A DNA stretch of 29,888 bases from CBFGTA01 sp965651595 (GCA_965651595.1 CBFGTA010000014.1:1-29888); one strand, 5' to 3'; shown: positions 1-8,890, counted from the stretch's first letter. The notes: generated from the letters alone by a model not told the origin. Program-made: numbers and translations.

Positions 1-488
1 TACCGTTGTTCGCCAGCCACTGCATCGACGACGCTGAAACCGATGTTTCCGACTGCCGCGGTGCGTTTTCCGGCTGCGAGCAGGATCGACTCGAGCATGA
101 GCGTGGTGGTGGTCTTTCCGTTGGTGCCGGTGACGAACAGCCACTGCGCCGCCCCGGGCCCTCGCAACTGCCAAGCGAGTTCGAGTTCACCCCATACCGG
201 CACTGCCCGATCGAGTGCCTGCTGGATAACTGACGCACTCGGTGGCAACCCTGGGGACACCACCAGCAGATCGACTTCGGGCAACTGCATAGGCTCCCCG
301 AGAGCCAGGCTCACCCCCAGGATCTCAAGGATTGATGCCCGATCGGAGGAAGCCGCCGCGGGCGATTCGTCGAGGACGGTGACTCGCGCGCCTCGGTTGA
401 CCAGCGCGTCCGCACACGCGAAGCCCGCTACCCCGAGGCCTGCCACCGCGACTCGACGGCCAGCCCACTGTGGGTCAACGTCGGTCAT
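1..488 (-). CDS. murD: UDP-N-acetylmuramoyl-L-alanine--D-glutamate ligase, N-terminal part (cut by window edge)
   Basis: This is the first 162 codons of MurD, the cytoplasmic ligase that adds D-glutamate to UDP-MurNAc-L-alanine in peptidoglycan precursor synthesis. Reading the minus strand from ATG at 488 gives an N-terminal Rossmann-like segment with a glycine-rich turn (GLGVAG, residues 18-23), the stretch LLVVSPGLP near residues 74-82 that is typical of MurD, and the Mur-ligase ATP-binding loop GTNGKTTTT at 121-129. The central and C-terminal domains lie beyond base 1. The start is fixed by a 4-base ATGA overlap (485-488) with the stop of mraY, which indicates translational coupling. The frame is open to the edge with no defect. 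Gene identity is secure; completeness cannot be judged here. Confidence 0.95.
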   Translation of the reverse strand, partial: MTDVDPQWAGRRVAVAGLGVAGFACADALVNRGARVTVLDESPAAASSDRASILEILGVSLALGEPMQLPEVDLLVVSPGLPPSASVIQQALDRAVPVWGELELAWQLRGPGAAQWLFVTGTNGKTTTTLMLESILLAAGKRTAAVGNIGFSVVDAVAGEQR

Positions 489-1552
489 GCCTGCACCCAT
501 TCAGCGTAGAAAATCCCCAGTCCCGCCCCGATGCACAATCCTTGAATGATCCAGAAGCGCACCACGATGGTGACTTCACCCCACCCCTTCATTTCGAAGT
601 GGTGGTGCAAGGGGGCCATGCGGAACATTCGTCTGCCGGTGAGCTTGAAGCTTGCGACCTGTCCGATCACAGACAAGGTGATGATGACGAACAGTCCGCC
701 CAGGAATACGAGCAGCAGCTCCGTACGGCTGAGGATCGCGAGAGCAGCAATCCCCCCGCCGAGGGCGAGCGAACCGGTATCGCCCATGAATATCTGAGCA
801 GGAGAGGTGTTCCACCACAGGAAGCCGAAGCACGCCCCTGCGCACGCAGCCGCAAATACCGCCAAGTCCAGGGGATCGCGGACGTCATAACAGCGAGAAA
901 ATATCGTGAAGGTACAGCTTTGACCGTACTGCCAGATCGCAATGATCGTGAACGCCACGAACGTCATGGCCGCCGCCCCGGAGGCGAGTCCGTCGAGACC
1001 GTCAGTCAGATTGACCGCGTTGGTGGTAGCGGTCACGAGCAACCAGATCCAGATCACGAACAGAGCAGTCGGTAACACCCATGGGGTTTCACGAACAAAA
1101 CTGATGGCCTGCGACGCTGGCGTGATGCCTTCTGCGTTCGGGAAGAACGTCGTCAGCCAGGCAAAGCTCAGTGCGACGAGAGCTTGCCCGATCAGTTTCG
1201 TCCGGGCCCGCATGCCGGTCGAGCGCTGCCGAAAAATCTTCAAGTAGTCGTCGACGTACCCCACTAGCCCCAGGCCAATCATGAGGTAAAGAGCGAGCAG
1301 CACCGACGCCGAAGGCATTCGCCCGGAAACCAGGTGTGACGCCGTGTAACCGCAGACGACCGCGACGATTATCGCCACTCCGCCCATGGACGGTGTGCCG
1401 ACCTTGGCGGAGTGTTCGGGGTAGGCCGCGTCGTCGGTGGACACTCGAATCGCCTGCTGATAGTTGCGACTGCGCAGGAAGCGGATCAGCAGCGGAGTGC
1501 CGAGCAGACTCACAACTAAACCCACGGCTCCGGCCACCAGAACGAAAATCAC
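485..1552 (-). CDS. mraY: Phospho-N-acetylmuramoyl-pentapeptide transferase (lipid I synthase)
   Basis: MraY is an integral membrane enzyme that transfers phospho-MurNAc-pentapeptide from UDP to undecaprenyl phosphate, giving lipid I. The 355-residue length is normal and about ten hydrophobic segments are visible. Family motifs are intact: GYVDDYLK (Asp101-Asp102), NLTDGLDGLA (Asp184 and Asp187), FMGDTGSLALGG (Asp258), and the histidine motif APLHHHFE (His316-318). It starts with GTG at 1552, overlapping the murF stop in a GTGA quadruplet, and its own stop overlaps the murD start. A cysteine-containing insert near residues 213-221, in the loop before DPLDLAVF, looks lineage-specific. It sits in the usual dcw position between murF and murD and is probably expressed from the mraZ promoter region. 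Confidence 0.97.
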   Translation of the reverse strand: MIFVLVAGAVGLVVSLLGTPLLIRFLRSRNYQQAIRVSTDDAAYPEHSAKVGTPSMGGVAIIVAVVCGYTASHLVSGRMPSASVLLALYLMIGLGLVGYVDDYLKIFRQRSTGMRARTKLIGQALVALSFAWLTTFFPNAEGITPASQAISFVRETPWVLPTALFVIWIWLLVTATTNAVNLTDGLDGLASGAAAMTFVAFTIIAIWQYGQSCTFTIFSRCYDVRDPLDLAVFAAACAGACFGFLWWNTSPAQIFMGDTGSLALGGGIAALAILSRTELLLVFLGGLFVIITLSVIGQVASFKLTGRRMFRMAPLHHHFEMKGWGEVTIVVRFWIIQGLCIGAGLGIFYAEWVQA

Positions 1553-3042
1553 TCGGATCGCTCCTCATCATGGCCGTCGGTGAGCAGAAACTCTGCCACA
1601 TGTTCGAGTCCCAGAGCTCGCGACGCCTTCACGAGGACCACATCCGTCGGCTGAAGCTCTTGGGCCAAGAGGGACTCGGCCTCTTCCACACTGGACACCC
1701 ACCGCCCTTCACCACCGTAGTAGCCCTCCTGGGCCGCACCAAGAACCATGGGTCGGGCCAGCTCACCAATCCCCACGAGCCGGTCCACGCCGAGCCTAAC
1801 GGCAAGCCGTCCAATTTCATCGTGATGGACTTGTGAGTCGGACCCTAGTTCGCGCATTTCTCCTAACACTGCCCACGCGCGCGCTCCTGCTGCTCGGCGC
1901 GGACGGGTCAAGGCTGCCAGAGCTCGGAGAGCTGCCGCCATCGATTCGGGGTTGGCGTTGTAGGAATCGTTGATCACAGTGATCCCGGACCGCCCGGTCT
2001 TGACCTCCATTCTCCAACGGCTCTGCGACTCGGCAGTCGACAGTTGTCGGGCGATCAACTGCGGGCTCATCCCGGCCGCTACCCCGACGGCGGCGGCGGC
2101 CGCGGCATTACTGGCGTGATGGGCGCCATGCAGGTTCAATCCAACTGTGACCGTAGCGCGATCCCCGGGTTCTTCCGGGTGGTCCACCGGGGGCGCGCCG
2201 ACGGTGGGTGGGAACACCAGATCGAATTGGGGCCGGGCATCGTCATCGAGAACGCTGTTGTCAATCCGCAGATCGGCGTCGGCCCTCGCGCCAAATCCGA
2301 TGACGCGTGCGCTGGTTCGGTTGCGCATCTGCCATACGCGCGGATCGTCACAGTTGAGGATCGCTACACCGGTGTCCGACAGCGCCTCGACCAGTTCGCC
2401 TTTTGCATCGGCAGTGTCATCGAGGGAGCCGAATTCTCCGACATGGGCCCGCCCCACGTTGAGCACGACTCCAACGTGCGGAGATGCAATGTCGCAGAGG
2501 TAGCGGATATGCCCACGCCCGCGCGCTCCCATTTCCAACACCAGATGGCGGGTAGTGTCATCGACCTGCAGAATCGTCATCGGCATGCCAACCTCGTTGT
2601 TGAACGAGCCGGGCGGGCACACGACCGGGCCGTCAGCTGCGAGAACTTGGGCAATGAGGTCTTTAGTGCTGGTCTTGCCACTCGAACCGGTCAGCGCGAC
2701 AACGTTAACCTGCGGGTGCTGGCGCAGCCACCAGCGAGCGAGACGACCGAGTGCGGCCAGGGGGTCGTCGACCGCGACGATGCAGCCGGTTGACGATGGC
2801 GACATCGACACGATGGGGTGGGAACGAGCAACCAGTGCGGCCGCGGCACCGGCTTGGATCGCGGCATCCACGAAGTCGTGCCCATCATGACTGTCCCCGG
2901 CGATGGCGACGAAGATGTCACCACGGCTCACTGTGCGGGAGTCGTGGGTCACGGTCGTGTTGATCGTCGCGTCGGGCGCCGTACCGGCGACGACTTCGCC
3001 GTCGACGGCCTCGATGACATCCCCGAGTCGGATGCCTTTCAT
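1549..3042 (-). CDS. murF: UDP-N-acetylmuramoyl-tripeptide--D-alanyl-D-alanine ligase
   Basis: MurF adds D-Ala-D-Ala to the UDP-MurNAc-tripeptide, the last cytoplasmic step of pentapeptide synthesis. With the start chosen here the protein has 497 residues. Seen in order are an N-terminal substrate-binding segment with THDSR (32-36), the ATP-binding loop GSSGKTS (119-125), a conserved NEVGMP segment, and the MurF-typical NDSYNANPESM motif of the central domain, followed by a C-terminal Rossmann-like domain. The frame stays open to a GTG at 3066, but the ATG at 3042 forms an ATGA overlap with the murE stop, the same arrangement as at neighbouring junctions, and gives a family-like N-terminus (MKGIRLGDV). 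I therefore prefer 3042. The stop overlaps the GTG start of mraY. Confidence 0.95.
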   Translation of the reverse strand: MKGIRLGDVIEAVDGEVVAGTAPDATINTTVTHDSRTVSRGDIFVAIAGDSHDGHDFVDAAIQAGAAAALVARSHPIVSMSPSSTGCIVAVDDPLAALGRLARWWLRQHPQVNVVALTGSSGKTSTKDLIAQVLAADGPVVCPPGSFNNEVGMPMTILQVDDTTRHLVLEMGARGRGHIRYLCDIASPHVGVVLNVGRAHVGEFGSLDDTADAKGELVEALSDTGVAILNCDDPRVWQMRNRTSARVIGFGARADADLRIDNSVLDDDARPQFDLVFPPTVGAPPVDHPEEPGDRATVTVGLNLHGAHHASNAAAAAAVGVAAGMSPQLIARQLSTAESQSRWRMEVKTGRSGITVINDSYNANPESMAAALRALAALTRPRRAAGARAWAVLGEMRELGSDSQVHHDEIGRLAVRLGVDRLVGIGELARPMVLGAAQEGYYGGEGRWVSSVEEAESLLAQELQPTDVVLVKASRALGLEHVAEFLLTDGHDEERSE

Positions 3043-4619
3043 CGGTCCTGCCCGGGCAGCGAGCACACTGCGGCGGCCAACACGGAGCGGTCGTCGAGTT
3101 CCACGAAATCGCCTCGAATCTCCTGGGTCGTCTCGTGTCCCTTGCCGAGAGCCATCACTACGTCCCGGTCGCTGGCCCGCTCTACGGCGGATTCAAGAGC
3201 TCGCACGCGGCCAGCCACCTCCAATACCTGGGCCCGGTGATCGGGAACCGACCGGGCACCGGCAACTATCGCCGCGCGGATCGCGGCAGGGTCTTCATCG
3301 CGGGGATTGTCATCGGTGATGATGGCGATGTCAGCAGACTCGGCGACGGCCCGCCCAAACAGTGGACGTTTGTGGGGGTCACGGTTGCCGCCACTGCCGA
3401 TGACAACGATGAGTTGACCGCCTCGACGGTCGGCTAGTTCCCGACCCACCCCGAGCGCCCGTTCAACGCCATCTGGGGTGTGGGCGTAGTCAACTAGCAC
3501 AATGGCGCCCAGGGAACCCGGGACAGTCACCTGCTCCATTCGCCCGGGCGGCCCCGCGAATGCTGCAATCCCGGCCGCCGCCAACTCAGGGTTGGCGCCG
3601 GCGGAAACGGCGATAGCGAAGGCGGCGAGTCCGTTGCGTAGGTTGAACCGGCCCGGCAGTGCGACCTCGACCACCTGCTCAGCGATTCCCGACGCCCGCG
3701 GGGCCGTGACACGTCCCCGGGAACCGGCTCCGACAGCTTCAACGTCCCTCATCACCCAGGTACGGGCTCTGTCTGCGCGCGGCAGCTCGTCGCCTTCAAC
3801 GGCAAGCAACTCGGTGGGAACATGAACTCCGGTGGCGAGTCGCAGACCCCACGGATCGGCCCCGTTCACGAGGGCGCGGGCGCAACGATCCGCTTCGAAC
3901 AGTCGAGACTTGGCGGCAAAGTACTCCTCCTGCGTGCCATGAAAATCGAGATGGTCCGAACCCAGGTTGGTGAGTGCGCACAGATCGAACTGCACCCCGT
4001 CTACCCGACCCAACACCAGTGCGTGGCTCGACACTTCCATGATCACCGTTCGTGCGCCTTGCTGCGACAGTGACAGCAGGTAGGCGTGCAGATCAGTGGC
4101 CTCCGGCGTGGTGCGGGTGGCCGAGTACACCGCGTCTCCCGTATCAATCCCGACGGTTCCGATCACCGCGGTCGGTTCACCATCAGCCCTCAAGGCCGCC
4201 GCTGCCATCAGTGCGGTCGTGGTCTTGCCATCCGTTCCGGTGATGCCGATCATGCGCAAAGCGTGGGAAGGCTCCCCATATACCCAGGACGACAAGGCAC
4301 CCATGATTGCCCGCGGATCCTCGACCTCCACGACTGGAACTGGCGGTGGTGGATCCGCAGCCAACGTAAGTCCCTGGGTATCGGTGACAATAGCCACGGC
4401 GCCTCGGTCGACGGCGTCAGCCCAGAACCGCATGCCATGAGTGTTTTCGCCCGGAAGCGCCATGTAGAGATCCCCCGCGACCAAACTCCGGGAGTCGTGG
4501 GAGATACCGGTGACCTCGACATCGGGAAAGGCATCGCGACTGATCCGCATCCGGCCAGAGTTGAATTCCTTCAGGTTCCGGGGCGCGGTCTGGGGACGAG
4601 GGATCGGTGGGAGGTCCAC
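3039..4619 (-). CDS. murE: UDP-N-acetylmuramoyl-L-alanyl-D-glutamate--2,6-diaminopimelate ligase
   Basis: MurE attaches the third amino acid of the peptidoglycan stem peptide. The 526-residue protein has the SHDSR substrate-binding motif (40-44), the ATP loop GTDGKTT (128-134), TTPEATDL (169-176), the lysine expected to be carbamylated (Lys236 in AAKSRLF) and VDYAHTPDG of the C-terminal domain. The DNPR motif at 436-439 is the known signature of MurE enzymes that use meso-diaminopimelate, so the cell wall is inferred to be of the mDAP type. It begins with GTG at 4619, two bases after the ftsI stop, the only dcw junction here from rsmH onward without an overlap. An N-terminal tail of about 25 residues precedes the conserved fold, as is common in actinobacterial MurE. 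Confidence 0.96.
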   Translation of the reverse strand: MDLPPIPRPQTAPRNLKEFNSGRMRISRDAFPDVEVTGISHDSRSLVAGDLYMALPGENTHGMRFWADAVDRGAVAIVTDTQGLTLAADPPPPVPVVEVEDPRAIMGALSSWVYGEPSHALRMIGITGTDGKTTTALMAAAALRADGEPTAVIGTVGIDTGDAVYSATRTTPEATDLHAYLLSLSQQGARTVIMEVSSHALVLGRVDGVQFDLCALTNLGSDHLDFHGTQEEYFAAKSRLFEADRCARALVNGADPWGLRLATGVHVPTELLAVEGDELPRADRARTWVMRDVEAVGAGSRGRVTAPRASGIAEQVVEVALPGRFNLRNGLAAFAIAVSAGANPELAAAGIAAFAGPPGRMEQVTVPGSLGAIVLVDYAHTPDGVERALGVGRELADRRGGQLIVVIGSGGNRDPHKRPLFGRAVAESADIAIITDDNPRDEDPAAIRAAIVAGARSVPDHRAQVLEVAGRVRALESAVERASDRDVVMALGKGHETTQEIRGDFVELDDRSVLAAAVCSLPGQDR

Positions 4620-4621
4620 GG

Positions 4622-6535
4622 CTACCAGTTCCAGGGCCCGCCCTTGGTGGACTGGGGAGTGTGCAGCATCAGCGAGGGTGCAGGGTCCTTCGACGGAGGA
4701 ATGTTCATCATCTGCAAGGCTGCAGCCATCACTTCTTTGAACACTGGGCCTCCTGTGACGCCGCCGAAGTACTCCCGCTTGGGATTGTGGGTCATGACCC
4801 CCACGACGAGTTCGGGATCGTCGGCTGGCGCGAGCCCGAAGAAGCTCGCGACATACCCGTTGTAGCCGCCTCGACCACCGTTAGCTTCCGGGTCATAACG
4901 TTGAGCCGTGCCGGTTTTGCCCCCCACTCGATAACCGGGAATGCGGGCATTGGTACTGGCTGTGCCACGGTCTGAGACGACCTGCTCCATCATCGGCAGT
5001 AAGGTCCGCACAGTTTCCTCTGACACAACTCGTTCGCCGTCGACGGTTTCCATCTGTTCGACGGAGCCATCAGGATAGATCTTAGAATCGATCAGTCGCG
5101 GCTGCATACGAACGCCGTCGTTGGCGATGGCTCCGAATGCGGCCGCGAAGTTAACCGCGTTGACTGACAGGCCTTGGCCGTATGAAACGTTGGGAAACGT
5201 GAGGTCACCCCACTCACTCACCGGCAACAAGGTTCCAGGGTTCTCCAGGGGCAAACCGAGCCCACTAGGTTTGCCGAGTCCGAACCTGTCGAGATACTCT
5301 CGCAGCTTCTCGGGCCCGATCAGTTCGGCGGCCTGGATCGTGCCCACGTTGCTGGATTGGGCCAACACACCAGCGAGCGTCATCTGATAGTGCGGGTGGT
5401 TGACGTCGTCTTTGAACTGAAACTCGCCATTTCCGTTCTTGCGGGGCAAGCGGTTGGGAACTTCGAAGACAGTTGACGCATCGGCCTTGCCCTCTTCGAT
5501 GACTGCCGCCGCAGTGAGGGCCTTCTGGATGGAACCGGGCTCAAATGCCTGTTCAATCGCCAAGTTTCGGAAGTTCTCGGCCTGGCGTGACGTCATGTCG
5601 TTGGGGTCTGATGACGGGGCCTGAGCGAGAGCGAGCAGCCGTCCGGTCTTGGCTTCGAGCACCACCACAATGGCGAAGTCAGCGTCGAAGCGCTTGACGC
5701 TGCGCTCCACTGCCTGTTGAGCCACCCACTGCAGGTCTCGGTTGATAGTGAGCGTAAAGCTGGTGCCGGGAGTGGGGTTGGCCTCCGACCCTGAACCGGT
5801 GGGTATCTCGCCTCCACTCGCACTACGTTCGTAGACGCGCCACCCGTCGACTCCTGCGAGCTCTTCGTTCAGCGCGGCCTCGAGTCCCGCCGCACCTTGG
5901 CCTTCGATGTTCGTGTGCCCGAGCAGGCTGGCAGCAAGTGGACCGCCCGGGTAGCTGCGCACCGATGAGGGTTCGCTGAACACCCCTGGCAGCCTCAACC
6001 CGCGCACTTGCTCCCACACGTCCATCGTCACTCGACGAGCAATATAGGAGAACTTGATCGGCGTGCCGTCGGCGAGGGTGCGGCGGTCAAACTTGGGAAC
6101 AATCTGCTCGGCTGGCACTCCCAATATCGGTGACAGCGCCTCGGCGTACGCCTGGGGGTCGTCGACCAAGTACGGATCTACTGTGATGTCGCGGCCGGGC
6201 ACCGACTGTACCAACGGAACACCAGTGGAGTCGAAGATCGTTCCGCGAGCCGCCGGAATCGCCACTTTCATCATCCGGCTCGCCTTGGCTTCGCTGGCTC
6301 GAGCATCACCATTGATGACCTGAATGTCGATCAGTCGTACCCCGAACAGGGTGAAGATCACTAATACGACCACTAGTAGGCCCTTCATGCGGCCGCGGCC
6401 GTCCCGCAGGGCGAACGGGCGGTTCCAATAGTCGCGGATCCGGCGCCATAAGCGTACGACTAGTCCTGACGCAGGTGACTGCTCATCGTCGTGGACGTCA
6501 CAATCGGGACGCGGCGGCGAGTGGACGCCCATCAT
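4622..6535 (-). CDS. ftsI: Septal peptidoglycan D,D-transpeptidase (class B penicillin-binding protein 3)
   Basis: FtsI/PbpB cross-links peptidoglycan at the division septum. The 637-residue protein has a cytoplasmic N-terminus of about 50 residues, one membrane anchor (about 51-73), a PBP dimerisation region beginning around PAARGTIFDSTG (94-105), and a transpeptidase domain. All three catalytic motifs are present: SxxK as Ser335-Ile-Gln-Lys338, SxN as Ser394-Ser395-Asn396, and KTG at 540-542 (GGKTGTAQ). No PASTA repeats are seen, as is usual for actinobacterial FtsI. ATG at 6535 overlaps the stop of the upstream FtsL-like gene by ATGA; a second ATG follows directly. The SIQK form replaces the more usual STFK, but the nucleophile and lysine are kept, so activity is expected. 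Confidence 0.96.
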   Translation of the reverse strand: MMGVHSPPRPDCDVHDDEQSPASGLVVRLWRRIRDYWNRPFALRDGRGRMKGLLVVVLVIFTLFGVRLIDIQVINGDARASEAKASRMMKVAIPAARGTIFDSTGVPLVQSVPGRDITVDPYLVDDPQAYAEALSPILGVPAEQIVPKFDRRTLADGTPIKFSYIARRVTMDVWEQVRGLRLPGVFSEPSSVRSYPGGPLAASLLGHTNIEGQGAAGLEAALNEELAGVDGWRVYERSASGGEIPTGSGSEANPTPGTSFTLTINRDLQWVAQQAVERSVKRFDADFAIVVVLEAKTGRLLALAQAPSSDPNDMTSRQAENFRNLAIEQAFEPGSIQKALTAAAVIEEGKADASTVFEVPNRLPRKNGNGEFQFKDDVNHPHYQMTLAGVLAQSSNVGTIQAAELIGPEKLREYLDRFGLGKPSGLGLPLENPGTLLPVSEWGDLTFPNVSYGQGLSVNAVNFAAAFGAIANDGVRMQPRLIDSKIYPDGSVEQMETVDGERVVSEETVRTLLPMMEQVVSDRGTASTNARIPGYRVGGKTGTAQRYDPEANGGRGGYNGYVASFFGLAPADDPELVVGVMTHNPKREYFGGVTGGPVFKEVMAAALQMMNIPPSKDPAPSLMLHTPQSTKGGPWNW

Positions 6536-7239
6536 TGTCCTCCCCGCACGAACGCGCCCCCGGAGGCTGGCACATCACTGGGCCGGACGGGAGCGGCTGG
6601 AACCGCCGGGCTAGCGCCGTCAGTTTCGCGAACGAATCCGCCCCCGGCCGATGGGCCAGGCGAGGCGCCATTCGTCTCGACAGGTGGCTTGTCCTTCTTC
6701 TTCTTTTTCTTCTTCTCTTGCGGGGGTGCTTCGGCCCGCATCGGTTCACCGAGCACCTGCGCGCCGTCTAGGTCCAAGAATACCGGGTTGCTGGCAGCCA
6801 CGAGACCGCTGTCGCGGGCTACTTCTTGGAGACCCACCGGGGATTCGACTTCGGCCAATCGGGCCGCCAATACTTGTTCCTGAATCATCAGTTCGCGTTC
6901 CTCGACCCGAATTCGGTTGAGCTCGAAACTATTCTGGCCCAGGACTGTGTTGAGCAGGAGCAACGACATCAGAATCAACGACAACAGACTGAGAATCAGC
7001 AGCACGAAAGCCCCGTTACTCAGTCGGAACCGTCCACCGGAATACACCAAGCGCAACGGGCGGGTCACCAAGGTGCCCGCCACGGCTGCCGCACCAGCGG
7101 CCACCGTGGGCGCACCTACGACACTCTGGGCGTGTTGTTCGAGTAAACCTGCGTGACGAGACCCGGACTGGACAGCTTCTGCCGACGGCCGCACCAGTCG
7201 CGACCGTCGAGCCCCTTGAGAGGATTGGACAGAAATCAC
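6532..7239 (-). CDS. ftsL: FtsL-like cell division membrane protein with Lys- and Pro-rich C-terminal tail
   Basis: This 235-residue protein sits between rsmH and ftsI, the standard place of ftsL, and has the FtsL layout: a cytoplasmic N-terminus of about 76 residues, one strongly hydrophobic segment (about 77-98), then a helical segment rich in Glu, Arg and Leu (about 104-135) that could form a coiled coil with an FtsB/DivIC partner. FtsL helps recruit and activate the FtsQ-FtsW-FtsI divisome. Sequence conservation in this family is very low, so the call rests on position and architecture. Unusually, a tail of about 65 residues follows, with seven consecutive lysines (176-182) and then Pro/Gly/Ala/Val-rich sequence. 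The start is GTG at 7239, overlapping the rsmH stop by GTGA. Confidence 0.8.
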   Translation of the reverse strand: MISVQSSQGARRSRLVRPSAEAVQSGSRHAGLLEQHAQSVVGAPTVAAGAAAVAGTLVTRPLRLVYSGGRFRLSNGAFVLLILSLLSLILMSLLLLNTVLGQNSFELNRIRVEERELMIQEQVLAARLAEVESPVGLQEVARDSGLVAASNPVFLDLDGAQVLGEPMRAEAPPQEKKKKKKKDKPPVETNGASPGPSAGGGFVRETDGASPAVPAAPVRPSDVPASGGAFVRGGQ

Positions 7240-8246
7240 CGGCGCCGCCTGTTTCCGCGACGGTGAAGTCCGTCTCCCTCTAGCTGAAGTTCTGTCAGAC
7301 GACCCGGAGCTTCGCGCAACTTCTCCACCACTCGCAACTTGGCCGAACGCGCGCGCGGGTTGCCAGCAATCTCGTCCATGCCGGGCACCTCCGCTCCTCG
7401 AGTCACCGGTCGCAGGAAACTGTCATCGTCAGGACGCGACACGGGTAGTCCGACAGGACTGGCATCCTTGGCACCCGCTGAGAAAATCCGCTTGACGATC
7501 CGGTCTTCCAGTGAGTGATAGGTCATCACAGCGAGGCGGCCACCCTCGCGCAACACTCCGAGCGAAGCCAAAATTGCTGGACCCAAACCATCAAGCTCAC
7601 CATTAACTTCAATACGGATTGCCTGAAATGTCCGTTTAGCGGGGTGGCCTCGTCCTGACTTGGCGGCGGCCGGGATGGCTTCGTCAACCACACTGGCAAG
7701 TTCAGCCGTCGTCGTGATAGGGGAACCACTACGGCGCCGTTCGATCGCCCGGGCAACGCGATAGGCGAACTTTTCTTCCCCGAACTCCCTGAGTATCCCC
7801 GCAAGCCGCTCGCAATCGTAGGTATTGACGACGATCTCAGCTGTCAGCTCATCGGCCGGGTTCATCCGCATGTCCAACGGAGCAGGGCGTGAGTATGAGA
7901 ACCCCCGCTCCACTGTGTCGATCTGCATGCTAGAAACACCAAGGTCAAACAAGAATCCGTCTGCGCGAGAAAACCCAGCCCGGTCAAGCGCGGCGGCGAT
8001 AAAGCGATGTTCGGCATGGACGGCATGGAAACGAGAACCGAATCGGGCCAAGCGCTCCGACGCACGACGCAGCGCCTCCGGATCGCGATCAATGCCCACG
8101 ACGGTAACCTCGTCCAGGCGCTCCAAGAACGCCTCGGCGTGGCCACCGAGCCCGAGGGTGGCATCAACCAATGTGGCATCGGGCCGATTCAGGGCAGGCT
8201 CGAGATACCCGAAACACTCCTCGAGCATGACCGGCTCGTGTGTCAC
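7236..8246 (-). CDS. rsmH: 16S rRNA (cytosine(1402)-N(4))-methyltransferase
   Basis: RsmH (MraW) methylates N4 of C1402 in 16S rRNA near the ribosomal P site, using S-adenosylmethionine. The 336-residue product begins with THEPVMLEE, the classic N-terminus of the family, followed by the SAM-binding loop DATLGLGGH (28-36), VGIDRDPEAL and the FDLGVSSMQID motif. The C-terminal part has MTYHSLEDRIVK and ends in a basic tail. The frame stays open far upstream to 8588, inside mraZ, but that extension has no homology I recognise. GTG at 8246 is preferred because GAGGTG lies six bases ahead of it and the family-like N-terminus starts there. The stop overlaps the FtsL-like GTG by four bases. About 211 bases separate it from mraZ. 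Confidence 0.95.
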   Translation of the reverse strand: MTHEPVMLEECFGYLEPALNRPDATLVDATLGLGGHAEAFLERLDEVTVVGIDRDPEALRRASERLARFGSRFHAVHAEHRFIAAALDRAGFSRADGFLFDLGVSSMQIDTVERGFSYSRPAPLDMRMNPADELTAEIVVNTYDCERLAGILREFGEEKFAYRVARAIERRRSGSPITTTAELASVVDEAIPAAAKSGRGHPAKRTFQAIRIEVNGELDGLGPAILASLGVLREGGRLAVMTYHSLEDRIVKRIFSAGAKDASPVGLPVSRPDDDSFLRPVTRGAEVPGMDEIAGNPRARSAKLRVVEKLREAPGRLTELQLEGDGLHRRGNRRRR

Positions 8247-8457
8247 ATGCCTCACCTCGTGATCACTACCTGAACGGACGTACACAAATTCGCGGTGGCG
8301 TGCTGACCCATCACAACTCGCACCGCTTTCCGGTACGGCCGGTGGGGTTCGCAATTCCAAGTCCCTGCCCGCAAGACAGAGTTTTCGACGCCGAGGCGAG
8401 ATCGGGGAAGTATCGCGCCTCTGCATGCCGCGGGGAGGAACTAAAGACGACGAACGA

Positions 8458-8889
8458 TCAGAACAGTCCGGGCACCACCTCTTCCGAAAGGTCGGCAAAC
8501 ATGGGCTCCTGTTCGGCCAAGTAGGCCTGCCACTGGGCCGGATTCCAAATTTCAACTGTGTCGTGGTTGCCGACGACGACCGTGTCACGCTCTAGCCCGG
8601 CGTAGTCACGAAGAGGTGGAGGAATCATGAGTCTCCCCTGGCGATCCGGAATCTGATCGAAGGCAGCCGAAAAGAGCACCCGAGAATAGGCCCGGGCACG
8701 AGCATCGGAACGGGAAGCGTCCCGCATGCGGGACGCGTAGTCGGCGAAGGCCCCACTCGGCCACACCACTAGCGAACGGTCTTGGCCTTTGGTAACGACG
8801 ACGCCACCGGCTAGCCCTTCCCGCAACTTAGACGGAATGACTAGCCGCCCCTTCTCATCCATGGTGGGAGTGTGTGTGCCCAAGAACAT
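8458..8889 (-). CDS. mraZ: Transcriptional regulator MraZ
   Basis: MraZ is a DNA-binding protein with two AbrB-like (SpoVT-AbrB) half-domains; it forms ring-shaped oligomers and in characterised bacteria represses its own dcw operon. The 143-residue protein shows both repeats: TMDEKGRLVIPSKLR near residues 9-23 and QIPDRQGRLMIPPPLRDYAG near 79-98. Each carries the D-x-x/K-G-R-L-x-I-P motif. The ATG at 8889 follows an AAGGAG Shine-Dalgarno sequence (8896-8901, spacing six). It is the first gene of the dcw cluster here and has promoter-like and MraZ-box-like elements just upstream. The cluster as a whole is the inferred target. Identity is certain; autoregulation is inferred from other bacteria. 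Confidence 0.97.
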   Translation of the reverse strand: MFLGTHTPTMDEKGRLVIPSKLREGLAGGVVVTKGQDRSLVVWPSGAFADYASRMRDASRSDARARAYSRVLFSAAFDQIPDRQGRLMIPPPLRDYAGLERDTVVVGNHDTVEIWNPAQWQAYLAEQEPMFADLSEEVVPGLF

Positions 8890-8890
8890 G

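Noticed and set aside
2044..2793. Plus-strand open frame of 249 codons inside murF
   Set aside because: Antisense to a clear murF; long antisense frames are expected in high-GC DNA and no domain is recognisable.
4086..4865. Plus-strand open frame of 259 codons across murE and ftsI
   Set aside because: Antisense shadow of two certain genes, with no start context or recognisable domain.
6694..6714. A/G-rich lysine run as a programmed frameshift site
   Set aside because: The main frame continues cleanly to the expected ATGA overlap with ftsI, and no alternative product of interest follows a shift.
8247..8588. Upstream extension of rsmH into mraZ in the same strand
   Set aside because: The extension overlaps mraZ in another frame and has no family sequence; GTG 8246 has a good ribosome binding site and gives the known RsmH N-terminus.
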